A program made the translations under genes and the position numbers. The notes under the pieces were generated by a model that did not search any database, was not told the DNA's origin, and saw only the letters and a list, made by a program, of their open reading frames with translations. Positions 36,116 to 49,115 of a DNA stretch of 64,000 nt are shown here, one piece after another. Location of the stretch: positions 5,686,501 to 5,750,500 of the forward strand of contig CP141143.1 in assembly GCA_035235625.1 (NCBI GenBank). The letters are read 5' to 3'. The DNA is from Saururus chinensis (Eukaryota > Streptophyta > Magnoliopsida > Piperales > Saururaceae). The stretch's first letter is position 1; each line of letters starts with the position of its first letter.

Positions 36116-37309
36116 CTTCTTACTCATGTCATTTATCTATCTACCTCATGTCTCTTCTGGACTACTCTAGAATGTTTGTTTGCTCACACTCTGCTGCTTG
36201 TCGACAACTTCTTTGCCAGCAAATCCAGTCTATCAAGAAAGGAGACCGCTCTTGCGCTAATTTCATTTCTCATCTCAAAAAATCTTGACCACTCCTTGGC
36301 CATGATTGACTGCTTCTACCCAAAATCAGATCTCATCGACTTTACTCTCCAAGGTCTTTCCCCTTGTAACGCCCGAGATTTTTCATCCCTTTTTCTCAAA
36401 ACTCATAGAAATATTTTTTTCAATAACTCGGAGTCAAAACGATAAAATCAAAACCTGTTTATAATTTAAAACATCATACGGTTAAACATCGTACTGTCAA
36501 ATCAAATATCCTCAGGCGCTACCCGAAAACACACGTACGAATAAATTCTGCTATGATCATAGACTTTTAAATACAAATCACTCCCGGGCATCCCTGAGTA
36601 CAAGTCCCATAACAGTCCACAGACTAATCCAATCGAAAGTCCAGAATAAAACATCTTAAAGTCTCATCTCACTCAATACAGGAGATCGTGGCACAAATGA
36701 ACTCGCAGAGAGTCAAGCTGATACTTGAGTCAACGGGAATCAATCCACCGCTGAAACGAGCGTCCATCTCCAGGAGCTCTCCACACAACCTGCAAAACCT
36801 CCCGTGCAACGGGGCTAAAAATAGTAGGGTGAGTATTTTCATACTCAGTAGGAAAATACCCAGTAGGGGAAATCCCAAACGGTGAACTCACAAGTTCAAA
36901 AATGCATGCATCATGCAACTCAAACATGAAGCAAAAGCATATCATAATCATAAACATGCTCAAACTCATGCAAACATACCAAACGCACCATCGTGCCAAA
37001 ATCATATCAAGGCATCATCGTGCCAGAATCATACCGAAGGCACCATCGTGCCAAAATCATACTAAAGGCACCATCGTGCCACAGACATAGTACAAGCACC
37101 CTTATCCAGGGTCATACAACTTACTCCTACCACCGTACGCATACTCATACAACATACGCATACTTGTACGACCTTACTCGTACAATCGTATGCTCACTCA
37201 TACAACTTACACATACATGTATGACCTTACTCGCACAATCAGACTCGTACGACCTTACTCGTACAGTCTGCACAAAATCATACTTACTGTCTTACTCAGA
37301 ACCATATTC

Positions 37310-37520
37310 TCACAATCGTACTCATACTCTTACAGTCGTGCTCATACTCATACGCTTACAGTCTTACTCATACTCATACGCTTACAGTCTTACTCATACT
37401 CATACGCTTACAGTCTTACTCATACTCATACGCTTACAGTCTTACTCATACTCATACGCTTACAGTCCTGCTCATACTCATACACTTACAGTCCTGCTCA
37501 TACACATACAGTCGTACTCA
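37310..37520. repeat. 26-bp tandem array, about 8 copies
   Basis: The unit is close to CTCATACTCATACGCTTACA plus GTCTTA. The copies at 37345-37460 are almost identical, which suggests recent expansion. Confidence 0.88.
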
Positions 37521-37787
37521 CACTCATACAGTCATACTCATAATCGTACACATAACAACGACCACTGAAGCTCATTACAACTAATAAGCTCCAGCGTCGA
37601 AATGGAAAAGAATGCCACTGGGGCAACACCTTAACCTCCGGGGAGTGACTAGACGCCATGGACTTTTCCGAAGGTAAGGCACACCAATGCTCATGGGGCA
37701 CTGGATCAAACAGGTAAGAGTAGATCCATGATACTACTTACCTGAGCGCACAAACATAAACACCCACACATAAGGGGTCATACAGTT

Positions 37788-37885
37788 GCCCACCATAATG
37801 GGTCTTATAGTGCCAGAGATTTGCCCACCATAATGGGTCTTATAGTGCCAGAGATTTGCCCACCATAATGGGTCTTATAGTGCCA
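37788..37885. repeat. 35-bp tandem repeat, three copies
   Basis: Copies begin GCCCACCATAATGGGTCTTA at 37788, 37823 and 37858 and are essentially identical until the third ends. Confidence 0.92.
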
Positions 37886-37962
37886 TTGCCACTCTTGGGC
37901 GTAAAACATACAAAGGCCACTTGGGCGTAAACGCATGCGCCACTCTTGGGCGGAAACATACA

Positions 37963-38210
37963 ACGCTCTCAACAGAGCATCAAACGTCTGGGCTTACACA
38001 GCACACAGACCAAATCAGAAACATACGTCGCTCTCAGCGAGCATCGCACGTCCGGGCTTCATACAAAGCACGCGTACAAACTCGAACGTACATCGCTCTC
38101 AACGTAGCATCAAACGTCCGGGCTTATACAAAGACGCGGACCAAATCGAAACAACGTCGCTCTCGCCAGCATCGTACGTCCGGTGCTCTACACAAAGCAC
38201 ACGTACAACA
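37963..38210. repeat. About 64-bp tandem repeat, four diverged copies
   Basis: Each copy contains CGCTCTC, an A/C-rich GCATC, then AACGTCYGGGCTT and ends with a GACCAAATC-like or CACGTACAA-like segment. Spacing of the CGCTCTC motif is 63-66 bp. Confidence 0.8.
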
Positions 38211-38939
38211 TCCCGCAGGATAAACACCATGGCAAGACATGATAAACGCTCGGCCAACTCATCAGCGGCCAGCTCAAACACGGAACTTAATCCGTCGAAC
38301 CCTCAGGTCTCAAACTCACAATGCTATCATTAGCTGTGCTTATAATTCAAGTTTGAATTAAGTATATTATGCGGTACAATTATGCCACACAAACTCTCAG
38401 TCCTCGACTGATCAAACTGAAGCTGAGCCCGATCGAAACCCAAGTTCGTCAGGGCAGCAGACTTCACTTACCCGTCCACATCATGGACAAAAACTCATCG
38501 TACACCAAACTCTTACAGTCTTACACACTTCGCCATCCATCTTATGGCCAAATCCTCTTACACTGACATCCTCAAATATCGCTCCTCAGAGTCAACCCAG
38601 TTGTCGCCCTCTTACTTATATCTCACTTATTATACTTACTTTTTACTTCATAATCTGTACGTTATGCTTGTACAATTATGAACACTCTTACTGTCTGACA
38701 AACGCCCAACATATAATCCACCCCAAACTGATCCATTCTAATCCTTGCCCGTCATACTCTTATCCTCTGTCATACGCTTACACAACTGTATCCAAATCCA
38801 GACAAAGCTTCTGTCACCTCTTACTGTCCATCGCCCATATCTCTGCCCACATACACTTACACACATCCAAAGCATAGGCAAAATGCCATCATACATACGT
38901 ATGTCTCACACATACGTACAACATACACATACGGTCATA

Positions 38940-39160
38940 CGTACATAACTTACAAACATGCATGCTAGCCGTCACTAGCACATGCATACATCAAACGTAC
39001 ACGCTAGTCATCTCTAGCATGTGCACACACACATTCATACATACTTCAAACATGCATGCTAGCCATCACTAGCACATGCATAACCCATACATAGCATACT
39101 GACATATTTGCTAGCCATAGCCAGCGCATACATAATCCACATCCATAAAACATGCATACA
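38940..39160. repeat. GCTAGC/ACTAGC palindrome cluster
   Basis: CATGCTAGCCGTCACTAGCA and three diverged versions recur at about 60-80 bp spacing, each able to fold on itself through GCTAG...CTAGC. Confidence 0.65.
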
Positions 39161-42100
39161 TCTCATGCATATCAATCATACCATACAATCATGCTTACAC
39201 GCACCTCATGCAATCGGATCGTTACTTAACATCCAAGCATGGAATCATACAATCCTAGCATGCTGCTACTCATTCAAAGCATGCTTCATGAAATTACGAG
39301 TTCAAAGCTCCCCTACCTCGTAATCATGACGTTCGATGGCGAGCACACGACGGTGGCGGCGTCGGCGGCGGAGTTGGCAGTCAAAACTGTTGCCTGGCTG
39401 AGAGAGCTGCTGTCCCGAGGATTTTAGGATGCGCCGGAACTATCACGGCCAAACAGAGAGTCAGAACTCAATGCGGTAAAACCCGCAATCCACGGCGACA
39501 CACTAGGGCGGCCGGGAGAAAAGTCGTGCCAACATATGTGGCGGTGCGACCAGAAGTCGAGGGTGTACACTGAAGATCGGCCGGTGGCTAAAACGTGCTC
39601 AGCCGGCCACAAGACGTCGAAATCGGCCGTGGACAGCACCCAACGGCGACGATTTCGGTCAACAAATGCCCACATAAGGGCGGAGAGCGTGGGGCAACGC
39701 TCGAGAATCAAAGTAGAGGTGGAGGACGGCTCTAGTGGTCAACTCCACTCGGTGGCAAAGCCAACCGATGGTTAGGCGGCACGAATGCGGCGCCTAAACC
39801 CAGAAGTACACGCGTGGCCACATGCACACGCGGCCCAAAGGGCGGGGGAAATGGGGCGACTCAAGGCCCACAAAAGCCAACAGGGCTAAGGCCCTTAGCT
39901 GTGGCCAATCTAAGCGGCAACATCGCCGATCGCCACCCACAACCAATACCCATGGTGCGGGCAGCTGTGCATCTCGCACGGTATAGGGCAATGGGAGGGT
40001 TCAAGGTCGTGCAAAGGCTATGAGGCCGTCACTGGCCAAGGCCTGAGCAGGTGAACTCATCCACCTTCTGTCAAGGTAAGACATACAATCTCTTGCCCGA
40101 GGCCGTCCGGTACCGACTGCGTAAAATGGGCAAGAGGGGTCAGCGGCACACATGCCGGTAAGGCGGATTAGCTGCAGCTACGGGCCGCAAGGCTGAACAA
40201 GACCCAGAGGGTGGCCCACTGGTGTCACCGGGCTGGGGCGGAGCCAAACTACGGTCTGCTAAATCAAATCCGGCGTCCGACTGATAACGTCAGTCACCAC
40301 GTCCAAAACGGACGTAGGCCAAAAATAGGGGACGACCGGAGAAAACCCGTAAGGGCGGAGCGGCCATGGGGGCGATGGCTGAATCAGGCACGGAGGTGTA
40401 GTCCACTGCCTTCGCCGGAGCAAGGCGGGACTGGGGGAAGGCCGAATCGGCCGCAGATCACCGCCGGCGGCCACTGTTTGCCCAAACAGTCCGTCGGCGG
40501 AACAGTGAACAGAGGGGGAAAGAGGGTGGGGCGGCGGTGCCGAGGCCCACCGGGCCGGGAGGAGGGGCTCCTCGCCGTCGCCGGCCCAAGGCGAAGCCGT
40601 GGCCGGCCGGTCGGGCCGAGCCGGCCCGTGGCGGCGGCGGAACGGCGTGAAACAGTCGGGCGGCGAAATAGGGCAGCAGAGAGAGGGAGCGGGACGGCGG
40701 AGCTGGGGCCGTCCGGGGCCGGGGGGAGTCTCCTCCCGCCGTCGCTGGCCCATGGCGGAACCATGGGCGGCCGGCCGGCCCTCGCCGGCTCACGGCGGCG
40801 GCGGAACCGCACAAATCAGAAAAGGGGGCTCACCGAAAAAGTGGGGGCGGAGCGGCCGTGGGGCCGGGACGGCAGCTCCCCTGCCGTCGCACGGCCAGGG
40901 CGGAGCCGGTGCGACGGTCCAACGGCCTGCCGGCGGCCAGCGGCGGCTGGGCACAAGGAAAAGGCGGAATGGGGTGGGCGGCGGTACTGTTCATCCAGCC
41001 GGGTTCTGGATCGGGTGATCCCGACCCGATCCGAATTTTCCTGTTTTTTTTTTTTCTTTTTCTTTTTCCAAACGTACGCTCAACGCGCGTTAACCCACTG
41101 GTTACGCGTCGAACCTCCAAAATTCGCGCAGTAAGTGCGCAGCGAGGCCCGTGGCCCGCGACTAAGCCCCACACCCGACTCTACAGGTATAAATACGGGG
41201 AAAAGACACAAATACTCATACGCTGAAACGTCACATTTTCCTGCCGAAAAATAACCAGAAAAATGGCAGAAAAATCCCAGAAAATCGTAGAAAAATCAGG
41301 GACCTTACACCCCTGACTATGAAGCTTTTGTTACTACCATCAACACTCGCGGCACCACCACCATCTCATCTGAGGGCTTCTTTGCTATGCTCCTTGCCCA
41401 AGAAACTTGTATTGAGCAACTTCACTCCTCATCTGCTCTACTTTCCTAGCCCTCTGCTCTAATTGCTACTACATGTCCTTCCTATCTCCCCCCTCGTAAC
41501 ACATCTCGTGGTTATCACAACAATCAGACCCCTAGCTATCGTGGTCCTCCTCGTGGTTGTGGCCGTGGTTCCTTCAACTGTGTCCCTAGTCGATCTAGAG
41601 CTCTGCCATCCCCTACACTAGACGTTCTACGTTGTTCACGTGCACCTCCACCTACAAACCTTGTTGTTGTTTGTCAAATTTGCAACTCCCATAGTCATGC
41701 TGCAATGATATGCCCATTTTGGCATATGAGTGACTTCGTTGCCAAGTCCATTGTCCCTCCATTTGTAGGGCTCACTCTTACACAACCAGCTTGTGGCCAA
41801 CGAATTCCAAATACAATTGCTACACATCACATGGTAAACCATATTTTACTACAACATTCCACCTATACAATTGTACAAACCATGTCATAGTGGGTAATGA
41901 CACTCCTCTTCCCATTCATCGCACCGGTAACATCTCTCTTCTCCTCTCCTCTACCTCTCTTTCCTTATCCAATGTTTACCACTTCCCTCCGCTCACCACC
42001 AATCTCCTCTCTGTCTCTCAACTCACCCAAGATAATCACTGTTACATTAAATTTCACTCATTGTGCTTTCTCATTAAAAACTCTACCTCTCATCAGGTCC

Positions 42101-43738
42101 TTCTCTAAAGTCTCAGTAATGGGCATCTCCACTCACTCTCCACCTCCAACTCAAATCCCATTGCTCTCCACTCCGCCAAAGCATCAGTAGATCATTAGCA
42201 TCTTCGCTTTGGTCATGCCTCCTTTGAAGTTTTGCAACTACTCAAGTGTTTTGGACATCTACCATTGAAGTCTCCCCCCACCATATCATTTTGTAACAAT
42301 TGTGCTGCAATCAAAGCCACCAAGCTTCCTTTTAATTCATTGTCATTTCTTACTTCTCAGCCTTTAGAACTTATATTTATTGATGTATGGGGCCTTGCCC
42401 CTACCCCTGCCATCAATGGAACAAAATATTACATTACATTGGTTGATGCATACTCTCGATGTACTTGGATCTTTCCACTTCATCGCAAATTAGATAGCTT
42501 CATCATATTTCAATCATTTCATCCTATGGTTGAATGTCAATTTAACTGCAAACTCCAAAGACTCCAAAGTGACAATGGCGGTGAATTTACAAGCTCCCAA
42601 TTCTCAGCTTATCTCACTAGTCATGGCATCTCTCTTTGGTTCAGTTGCCCGCACACACCAGAACAAAATGGCATCCTCGAAAGAAAACACTGTCACATTG
42701 TAGAGTTAAGACTCTCTATGATACAACATGCTGCCCTGCCCCTTCAACTTTGGCCAAACGCCTTCCTAATTGCAGTATACATCATTATCCATCTTCCATC
42801 GAAGTCCATATCCAATCTCTCACCCTACCAAGGTCTCTATAAACTTCTTTCTGATTACTCTCATCTTCTCATTCTAAGTTGTGCATGCTTTCCTTACCTT
42901 CGTCCTTATAACACTAATAAGTTCCAACTTTGCTCCACTCTTTGTATCTTCATTGGTTACTCTCCTCACCACAAAGGCTATCACTCTCACCAGTTGTATC
43001 TTCATCAGTAGACATGTTGTCTTAAATGAATCTTTTTTTCCCTAAACGATCACAATCTCTCCCCCATCAAAAACACACTTGTCTCCCTTCTTTCTTCCTC
43101 CTCCACCCACACTAAACCCCAAACCCTCCTTCTCTACTCTTCACCTACACCCTCTTTACCCAACACCTCCCCTCATCCACTTGCATCTCCTTCTCCTTCT
43201 ATTAGTTCATCCTCTTCCTCTCCCATTAGCCTCACCCCGTCTCCCTCTCCACTTCCTCCTCCCAAAACTCATCCTATGATTTCCCGCACAAAAGATGGTA
43301 CCCACCGACCAAAACCTCTTTCACACTACCACTGCTTCCATAGACTTTGTACCCACATTCTACTCTCAAGCTTTCAAATTACCTCACTGGCGCGTTGCAA
43401 TGAAAACACAATTCAATGCACTGATGTAGAATCACACTTTGACTCTTGTCCCAACTCCTTCTAACAAGACCATCATCATCAACAAATGGATATTTAGAAT
43501 TAAACACAATTCGGACGAATCTGTTGATAAGTTCAAAGTCCACCTAGTTGCAAAGGGATTTCATCAAGAATATGGTCTAAACTACAATGAAACTTTCAGC
43601 CCAGTCATCAAGCCTCCAACACTGCAACTAAATCTGTCTTTTGCAATTGCAAATTTTTGGCAAATTTGGCAACTCAATGTACAAAACACATTTCTGCATG
43701 GTGACCTCACTGAAGACATATACAAGGCTCAGCCTCCC

Positions 43739-46700
43739 TATAAGGACCCTCATCTCTAAACCAGTTTTTGGTTTTCTTTAATTATCGGTTATCGTGAGGT
43801 TAACACATTTTCTGATTTATTCGGTGGTTTCAAAAATAAATGGTGTTTATGATAGTTTTAATAAAAATTAACTTTAATATTAGTGGTTTTAAGTGATTTT
43901 GAATCAAATGTGAATTTTTGAGATTTTTCTGAATTTTTACAATTTTTTCAAAAATTAAGGTTTTAGCAGGACACTTGTGGGCCCCACCGTCGAAATTTAA
44001 TTTTTGGACCAAATAAACCCAAACATCAACTTAAGCCCATATAAAAATTTTCAGAATTTTCTTAGACTTAATTAGTGCTCAAATTTGTAAAATATCCATT
44101 TTAGCCTACTTTTTCTATTTACACCCTATAACTTACCCATACACACCCCAAAGCCTACTATAAAAGGCCAAACCTGAGCCATTCCCATTTTGGGAATACG
44201 CTGAGGAGGAGAGGTCAGGCCTAATCCCCAATTAGGCCCAAATTAGAAGGTGTTTAAGGTAAACATATTCTAATTAAGCACTAAATCCTAACTTTCTTCT
44301 TAATCTCTTCTAAATCTACCATTTTTCCTTTGTTTTAATCCATTTTTAAACACCAAAACTACTGATTTATATTTTTACTATAAACCCTAGCTCTCAAGAT
44401 CTGATTTTTATGTTCAACAAGCCCTAGATCTAAGTTTTTAATTAGGGTTTTCTTTGTTAAATCGGTTTTAATGGAGTTTAATTCAAACTTTATGTCTTTG
44501 TAAGGTTTTTAAGAAGGGTGACCATCAAATCCAAGTCTAATCAAGGGATAATGTAATGGACCTTCAAATTTTCAGTTTGTCTATGGTAAAACTCTTGATT
44601 TTGTGGTTTATTTTGAATGGAGTTACTTGATTTAATGTGTTAATGACATGATTAGAAAATGGTAATCTTTAATCCCGATTTCATAGGGTTTTATCTTGTT
44701 ATGATGTAGTTTAGCATTCTGGAAGTCATGGTGGACTTTTGATGGTATTTAGGTTGTTAGATGATGATTTGAAGTGTTATCAATGGAGTTTCAGTTTGAA
44801 ATTATGAAAGGAATAAGAAGGTCGAATCTGCCTTGTTAGCGTTCGAACAGCTCTGCAGGGCATTCGAACGGCAACACTGCAGTTCTGACATTTTTCAGTT
44901 TAGCCGATCGAACGGCCTGCTGGGTGTTCGAATGACCAAACTATGAATTTGAAATTTTCCCATTTAGCAGATCGAACAGCCTTCTGGGCGTTCGAATGGC
45001 TACACAGCAGAATGTTGTTCAATTTGCATAATATTTATTTCAATGATTCTACTTTAACTTGCCAATTTTATATGAATGTGGAGTGTTTTGAGCTATATTA
45101 TATTACTGGAAAGACATGTTATTAAGGTTATGAAGTTGGGATATATGATTAGAGATTTGTGGAATGACTTATGTTTTGTGGCATGATGTTGAAATTGTCA
45201 TCTTGAAATTATGAATGGTTGATTCTTTATAGTTAAGCATATTTTCAGTAAGACTACAACCTATTAATGGATTGATTTGCATAATAGAATGTGGTTAGTT
45301 GATGTGTAGATGTTGGTGAATGTCATGGCTTAAGGATGAAATGAATGATCTTATATGTGTTTAGCCTTTGTGGTTGAGTTTTGATTTGAGTTATGATTTT
45401 AATGATTCTTCTCCTATGATTTCCGCTGTAATTCATGATTGGATGTTAATTCACATGTGTAGTGTGGTAGTTAGTTAATTTCAAGCATGTTGAAATGCAT
45501 TGAGTGAAGTGCTTCTACTAGGTACATACAGAGTGGGGGTTAAATGATGATGTTTGGAGTTTGATATTATGATTATGAATGATGCATTAGGGGCTGATGA
45601 GAGCACTTATCATGGATTAGGATTCATGTATTCCTTGCCCACGTATGTACCATGCTGCATGCGTCATGAAAATAGATTTCCAATTGAGGCTTCATCGAGG
45701 GTAAGCCAATTTGACCAATTGGATGCAATGTGGTGAAATTGTGTGCCAGATTAATCGGTCGTAGATTAATTAAAAGTTGATTGGTCTGAAAGGACATGTT
45801 TTGATTTGAGTTCCTGTGTGGAACGAGGGCGCTCCCCAGGTTGAGTCTAGAGGAATGGAAGTATGTGGGGACGAGTTGTGTACTTGTCTTGCAGATTGTG
45901 AGAATGTTATTATGAGTGTCATCTAGACCCTAAGAATCCAATGTGGTATGTCGTGTGCATCCGCTACCACGTGTTCTAGGGTTTCTTGTGTGAAAACTCG
46001 GGTTCTCCCCACAGCAGGAGATGTCCCTGGGCGAACACCCCTGCTCTAGATTCTCTGTGTGAGAATGGGACATCTTCGGTCAGGATCGTCCAAGGCAAGC
46101 AGTTTTTAGGGATTGACAACCCCGATCTTTCTTGATTCTTGTGTAGAATTTTGGACATGACACGCCTTCGTGGCCTTGTCGATGTTCCCGTCTATGTGAC
46201 ACTAAATTGTGATTACTCCTTGATGGAGGATGTTATGATGTGATGCTTGAGGGAATATGTATGTTAGAGATACATTCATGCATGTTGTTATGATATGATG
46301 CATGGGGGAATATATATGTTAGAGATACATTCATGCATGATGATATGATGTGATGCATGATGGAATATGTATGTTAGAGATATATTAATGCAGGTTATTA
46401 TGATGTGATGCATGATGGAATATGTATGTTAGAGATACATTCATGCAGGTTATTATGATGTGATGCATGATAGAATATGTATGTTAGAGATACATTCATG
46501 TAGGTTATTGTGATGTGATGCATGATGGAATATGTATGTTAGAGATACATTCATGCAGGTTGTTATGATGTGATGCATGATGAAATATGTATGTTAGAGA
46601 TACATTCATGCAGGTTGTTATGATGTGATGCATGATGTGATATGTATGTTAGAGATACATTTCATGTAGGATGTTATGATGAGAATGACACTATGTGGAT

Positions 46701-47332
46701 TATGCACTATGATGCAGGTTTAGGTGATGTGTATGTGTGATCAGAAAATGATGCACATTGTAAATCTTTGATCTAAATAATCATATTGTTATGCTATCAT
46801 ATTTTCGATGATGATAGTTATATTAAAAACCATTGCTGAGTTTGTTAAACTCACCCCTCTTTCTTATTTTTTTGATTTGGGGCTACTTGGTGCGACACGC
46901 AGACGGACAGGATCTCCTCTTTGAAGAAAGGTCAGAGATGACTTGGATGTGATCGTGGAGATCGTTGTGTGACTTATTTTCCTTTGGTTTTATGCTTTAT
47001 GTTTAGAACCTTTGTGTAGGGTTTTTTGTTGGATTATGTCACATTTTACAGTTGTGTTGCTTAAGACTTATTTTGAGCCGGTGTGGGCTATAGTTGACTA
47101 AGCATGTGGGTTTGAGATTAGTTGTTTACTTTGTGATAAACAACTCTCTTTCTTTTCTTCTTATTTACTCTTGCTCAAAGAAATGTGCGTACTCCGTATT
47201 TCTGTTAAGTTGCCCGTGGTTAGGGTTAAGTCTTCCGCTAAATCATTTCTCAATTTCCCTTCGTCGCCCCCGCGCGCTTGAACGGCCCTTGGACCGGGTT
47301 AGGCTCAGGTCGGGCATCACTAGGGCGTGACA
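43739..47332 (+). mobile_element. Solo LTR of the TGTAAGG...GTGACA family, copy A, nested in copia RT
   Basis: 3594 bp flanked by a perfect 5-bp duplication CTCCC (43734-43738 and 47333-47337), splitting the copia reverse transcriptase. It begins TATAAGGACCCTCATCTC (first base pair of the family's TG altered) and ends ATCACTAGGGCGTGACA. A TATA box ACTATAAAAGGCC at 44158 lies about 420 bp in. A cluster of TTCGAACG-type motifs is at 44825-45000 and a 57-58 bp tandem array at 46228-46682. No coding domain, so it is taken as a solo LTR fossil. Confidence 0.85.
46228..46682. repeat. 57-58 bp tandem array inside LTR copy A, 8 copies
   Basis: The core TATGTTAGAGATACATTC recurs eight times at regular spacing, with GATGTGATGCATGATGGAAT between. 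The copies are nearly identical, so the array expanded recently or is being homogenised. Confidence 0.92.
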
Positions 47333-48462
47333 CTCCCATCTTTCCACGCCCTTTTTATGTTGGCTCCGTTTGCAAGCTACAAAAGGCTTTATACAGCCTC
47401 AAGCAGGACCCCGAGCATAATTCTAAAAAATAAATACCTTCCTCCACCATCTTTCACAACAGTCGGGTAGATACATATCTATTTATATACCAATCCCACC
47501 AAGGAATTGTTCTTCTTCTACTCTATGTAGACAACATTCTCATCACCGGAAACAACACTCCACTTATCCAGCTTCTTCTTGCTCACCTCCACTCTCAATT
47601 TTCCATCGACAACCTTGGTACTCTACACTATGTCCTTGGAATCTCTCATACTACCAATGGATTCCATCTCAACCAATCCAAGTATGCGCTATCCATACTA
47701 AAACAAGTAAATCTTGACAACTGTAAGCAATGATTCACACCTAGCAGCCTCAAGCCACCCAAAACACCAAACCAATCTAACAAAATTCAGACAACTAGTC
47801 GGCAGCCTACAAAACCTTACATTCACCTGACCAGACATCTCCTTCTCTGTGAATAGAGTATGCCAATAGATGCAATCACCCATCATCCATGATATGATTG
47901 TAGCCAAACATATACTTTGCTATGTCAACGGAACAATTCATCATGGCCTCTCCATCACCCCATCCTCCACCAACACTCTCACTGCTTATTCAGATAGTGA
48001 CTAGGCAAGCAGCCCCACTAATAGAAGATCCACCACCGACTCTTGCATCTTCTTAGGCCACAACCTCTTCTCCTGGATAGCTAGAAAGCAACCAACAATT
48101 TCAAGATCTAACACTAAAGTCAAATAAAAAGCATTGGCCACTACTGTAGCTGAAATCATCTGGATCTAGTTCTTACTTCTTGAAATCGGCATCCTCTGTT
48201 CAACACCACCAACACTATATTGTGACAATCTCAGCACCACCTATCTTACCAGTAACTCAGTTTTTCACTCCCGCTCCAAATACATTGAACTCAATCATCA
48301 CTTTATTCATGAACAACTCACTAACAAGTTTTCTCAAGTTGCATCTCATTCACAGTTCAAATCAGCAAGCTGATATCTTCACCAAACTTCTCACTGCCTC
48401 TCAATTCTTCAATCTATGCTACAAGCTTCAAGTGCTTCCACCACCTTCAGCATGCGGGAGGG

Positions 48463-48722
48463 TATCAGACCAACCAATTAGGACTATCAACTCACCATCA
48501 TCACAGCCTCTTGTCTGTAACTGAATTCTCAGTTTGCAATTCTATCTCAGCCATCTATGCTCTTCTCTCAAGAACCATCAAATTGTAACTACCATGATAC
48601 TTTTGATTCCTTTTGTACATTGTCCATAAAGTTGAGACACGCTCTCTATAATTCTTCTTCTAAATACAATGTATGGAATTCCTCATTGTTCTATCCATCT
48701 TTGTCTATTATAGTTTTTTATA
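48463..48722 (+). repeat. 3' LTR of the copia element
   Basis: 260 bp, preceded by the polypurine tract at 48456-48462. Confidence 0.88.
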
Positions 48723-48779
48723 CCCAACTTATGAAATGTATGAGAGCCCTTTCCTTATGAGATTGATGACACATACGCT
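48723..48779. other. Short spacer after the copia element
   Basis: Nothing recognised. Confidence 0.4.
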
Positions 48780-49115
48780 AGTACATATTAATGCTAACAT
48801 GGATTCACTGGTGCACCGTCGATCTCAAATATCAAGGGCCCCTATGCATTTCTTACGCATGGCTCATTGTCAGAGTAGAGCATACAAAACTTTTCCCTCA
48901 TAAAATGAGCAAGTTCATTTGGGTTGCCGGGGTAGTTTAACCGGATGAGCAACACTACCCTAGCCAGTTGAATCGGTGACCCATCGATCCGAGTCAATAT
49001 GCTACAAACACTGCATGGGGTAAACATTATAAAACAATATATAAGTTAAAGAGATTTGAACCTTAGTTCTCTTAAAAAATTCACAAGCCTTTTACCAACT
49101 AAGTTATAGTTTATA
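48780..49115 (-). mobile_element. Possible tRNA-derived SINE or tRNA relic
   Basis: On the minus strand a box-A-like TTAGTTGGTAAAAGG (49088-49102) is followed about 26 bases later by a box-B-like GGTTCAAATCTC (49051-49062), the order and spacing of an RNA polymerase III internal promoter. The body would run on to lower coordinates and holds a GC-richer segment. No 3' tail or target duplication was identified, so this is tentative. A true tRNA fold was not obtained. Confidence 0.4.

Larger units (their letters stand above)
36365..41309 (-). mobile_element. 4.9-kb LTR-like element with TGTAAGG...GGCGTTACA ends, nested in copia gag
   Basis: 4945 bp flanked by a perfect 5-bp duplication CCCCT (36360-36364 and 41310-41314). 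On the plus strand it begins TGTAACGCCCGAG and ends GGGACCTTACA; these ends match those of LTR copies A-C. The interior shares no obvious sequence with them. It has four different tandem arrays (37310-37520, 37788-37885, 37963-38210, 38940-39160), then a very GC-rich block (39330-41030). A TATAAATA lies at 41189-41196. Open frames in the GC block overlap in several frames and look like composition artefacts. A solo LTR of a very large element is the best reading; a non-coding LARD-like derivative is the alternative. Confidence 0.75.
34512..48722 (+). mobile_element. Old Ty1/copia retrotransposon, broken and interrupted by three later insertions
   Basis: Two LTRs of 260 bp (34512-34771 and 48463-48722) start TATCAGACCAACCAATTA and end GTTTTATA or TTTTTATA. 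A primer-binding site TGGTATCA (34772-34779, initiator tRNA-Met type) follows the first, and a polypurine GGGAGGG (48456-48462) precedes the second. Internal parts in copia order: gag (about 34800-35088, 36116-36364, 41310-41650), integrase (about 42190-43000), reverse transcriptase (about 43440-43738 and 47333-47750) and RNase H (about 47930-48450). About one base in ten differs between the first 50 bases of the LTRs, so it is old. It carries many breaks and is a fossil. No clear target duplication was seen. Nested insertions lie at 35089-36115, 36365-41309 and 43739-47332. Confidence 0.88.

Noticed and set aside
36993-37568. 191- and 117-codon open frames with tyrosine-serine repeats
   Set aside because: They translate the 26-bp tandem array and its diverged flanks, not a gene.
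40211-41226. 307-codon and other overlapping open frames in the GC-rich block
   Set aside because: Frames are open in almost every register on both strands because the DNA is GC-rich; repeats of P/R/G with no domain. Treated as composition.
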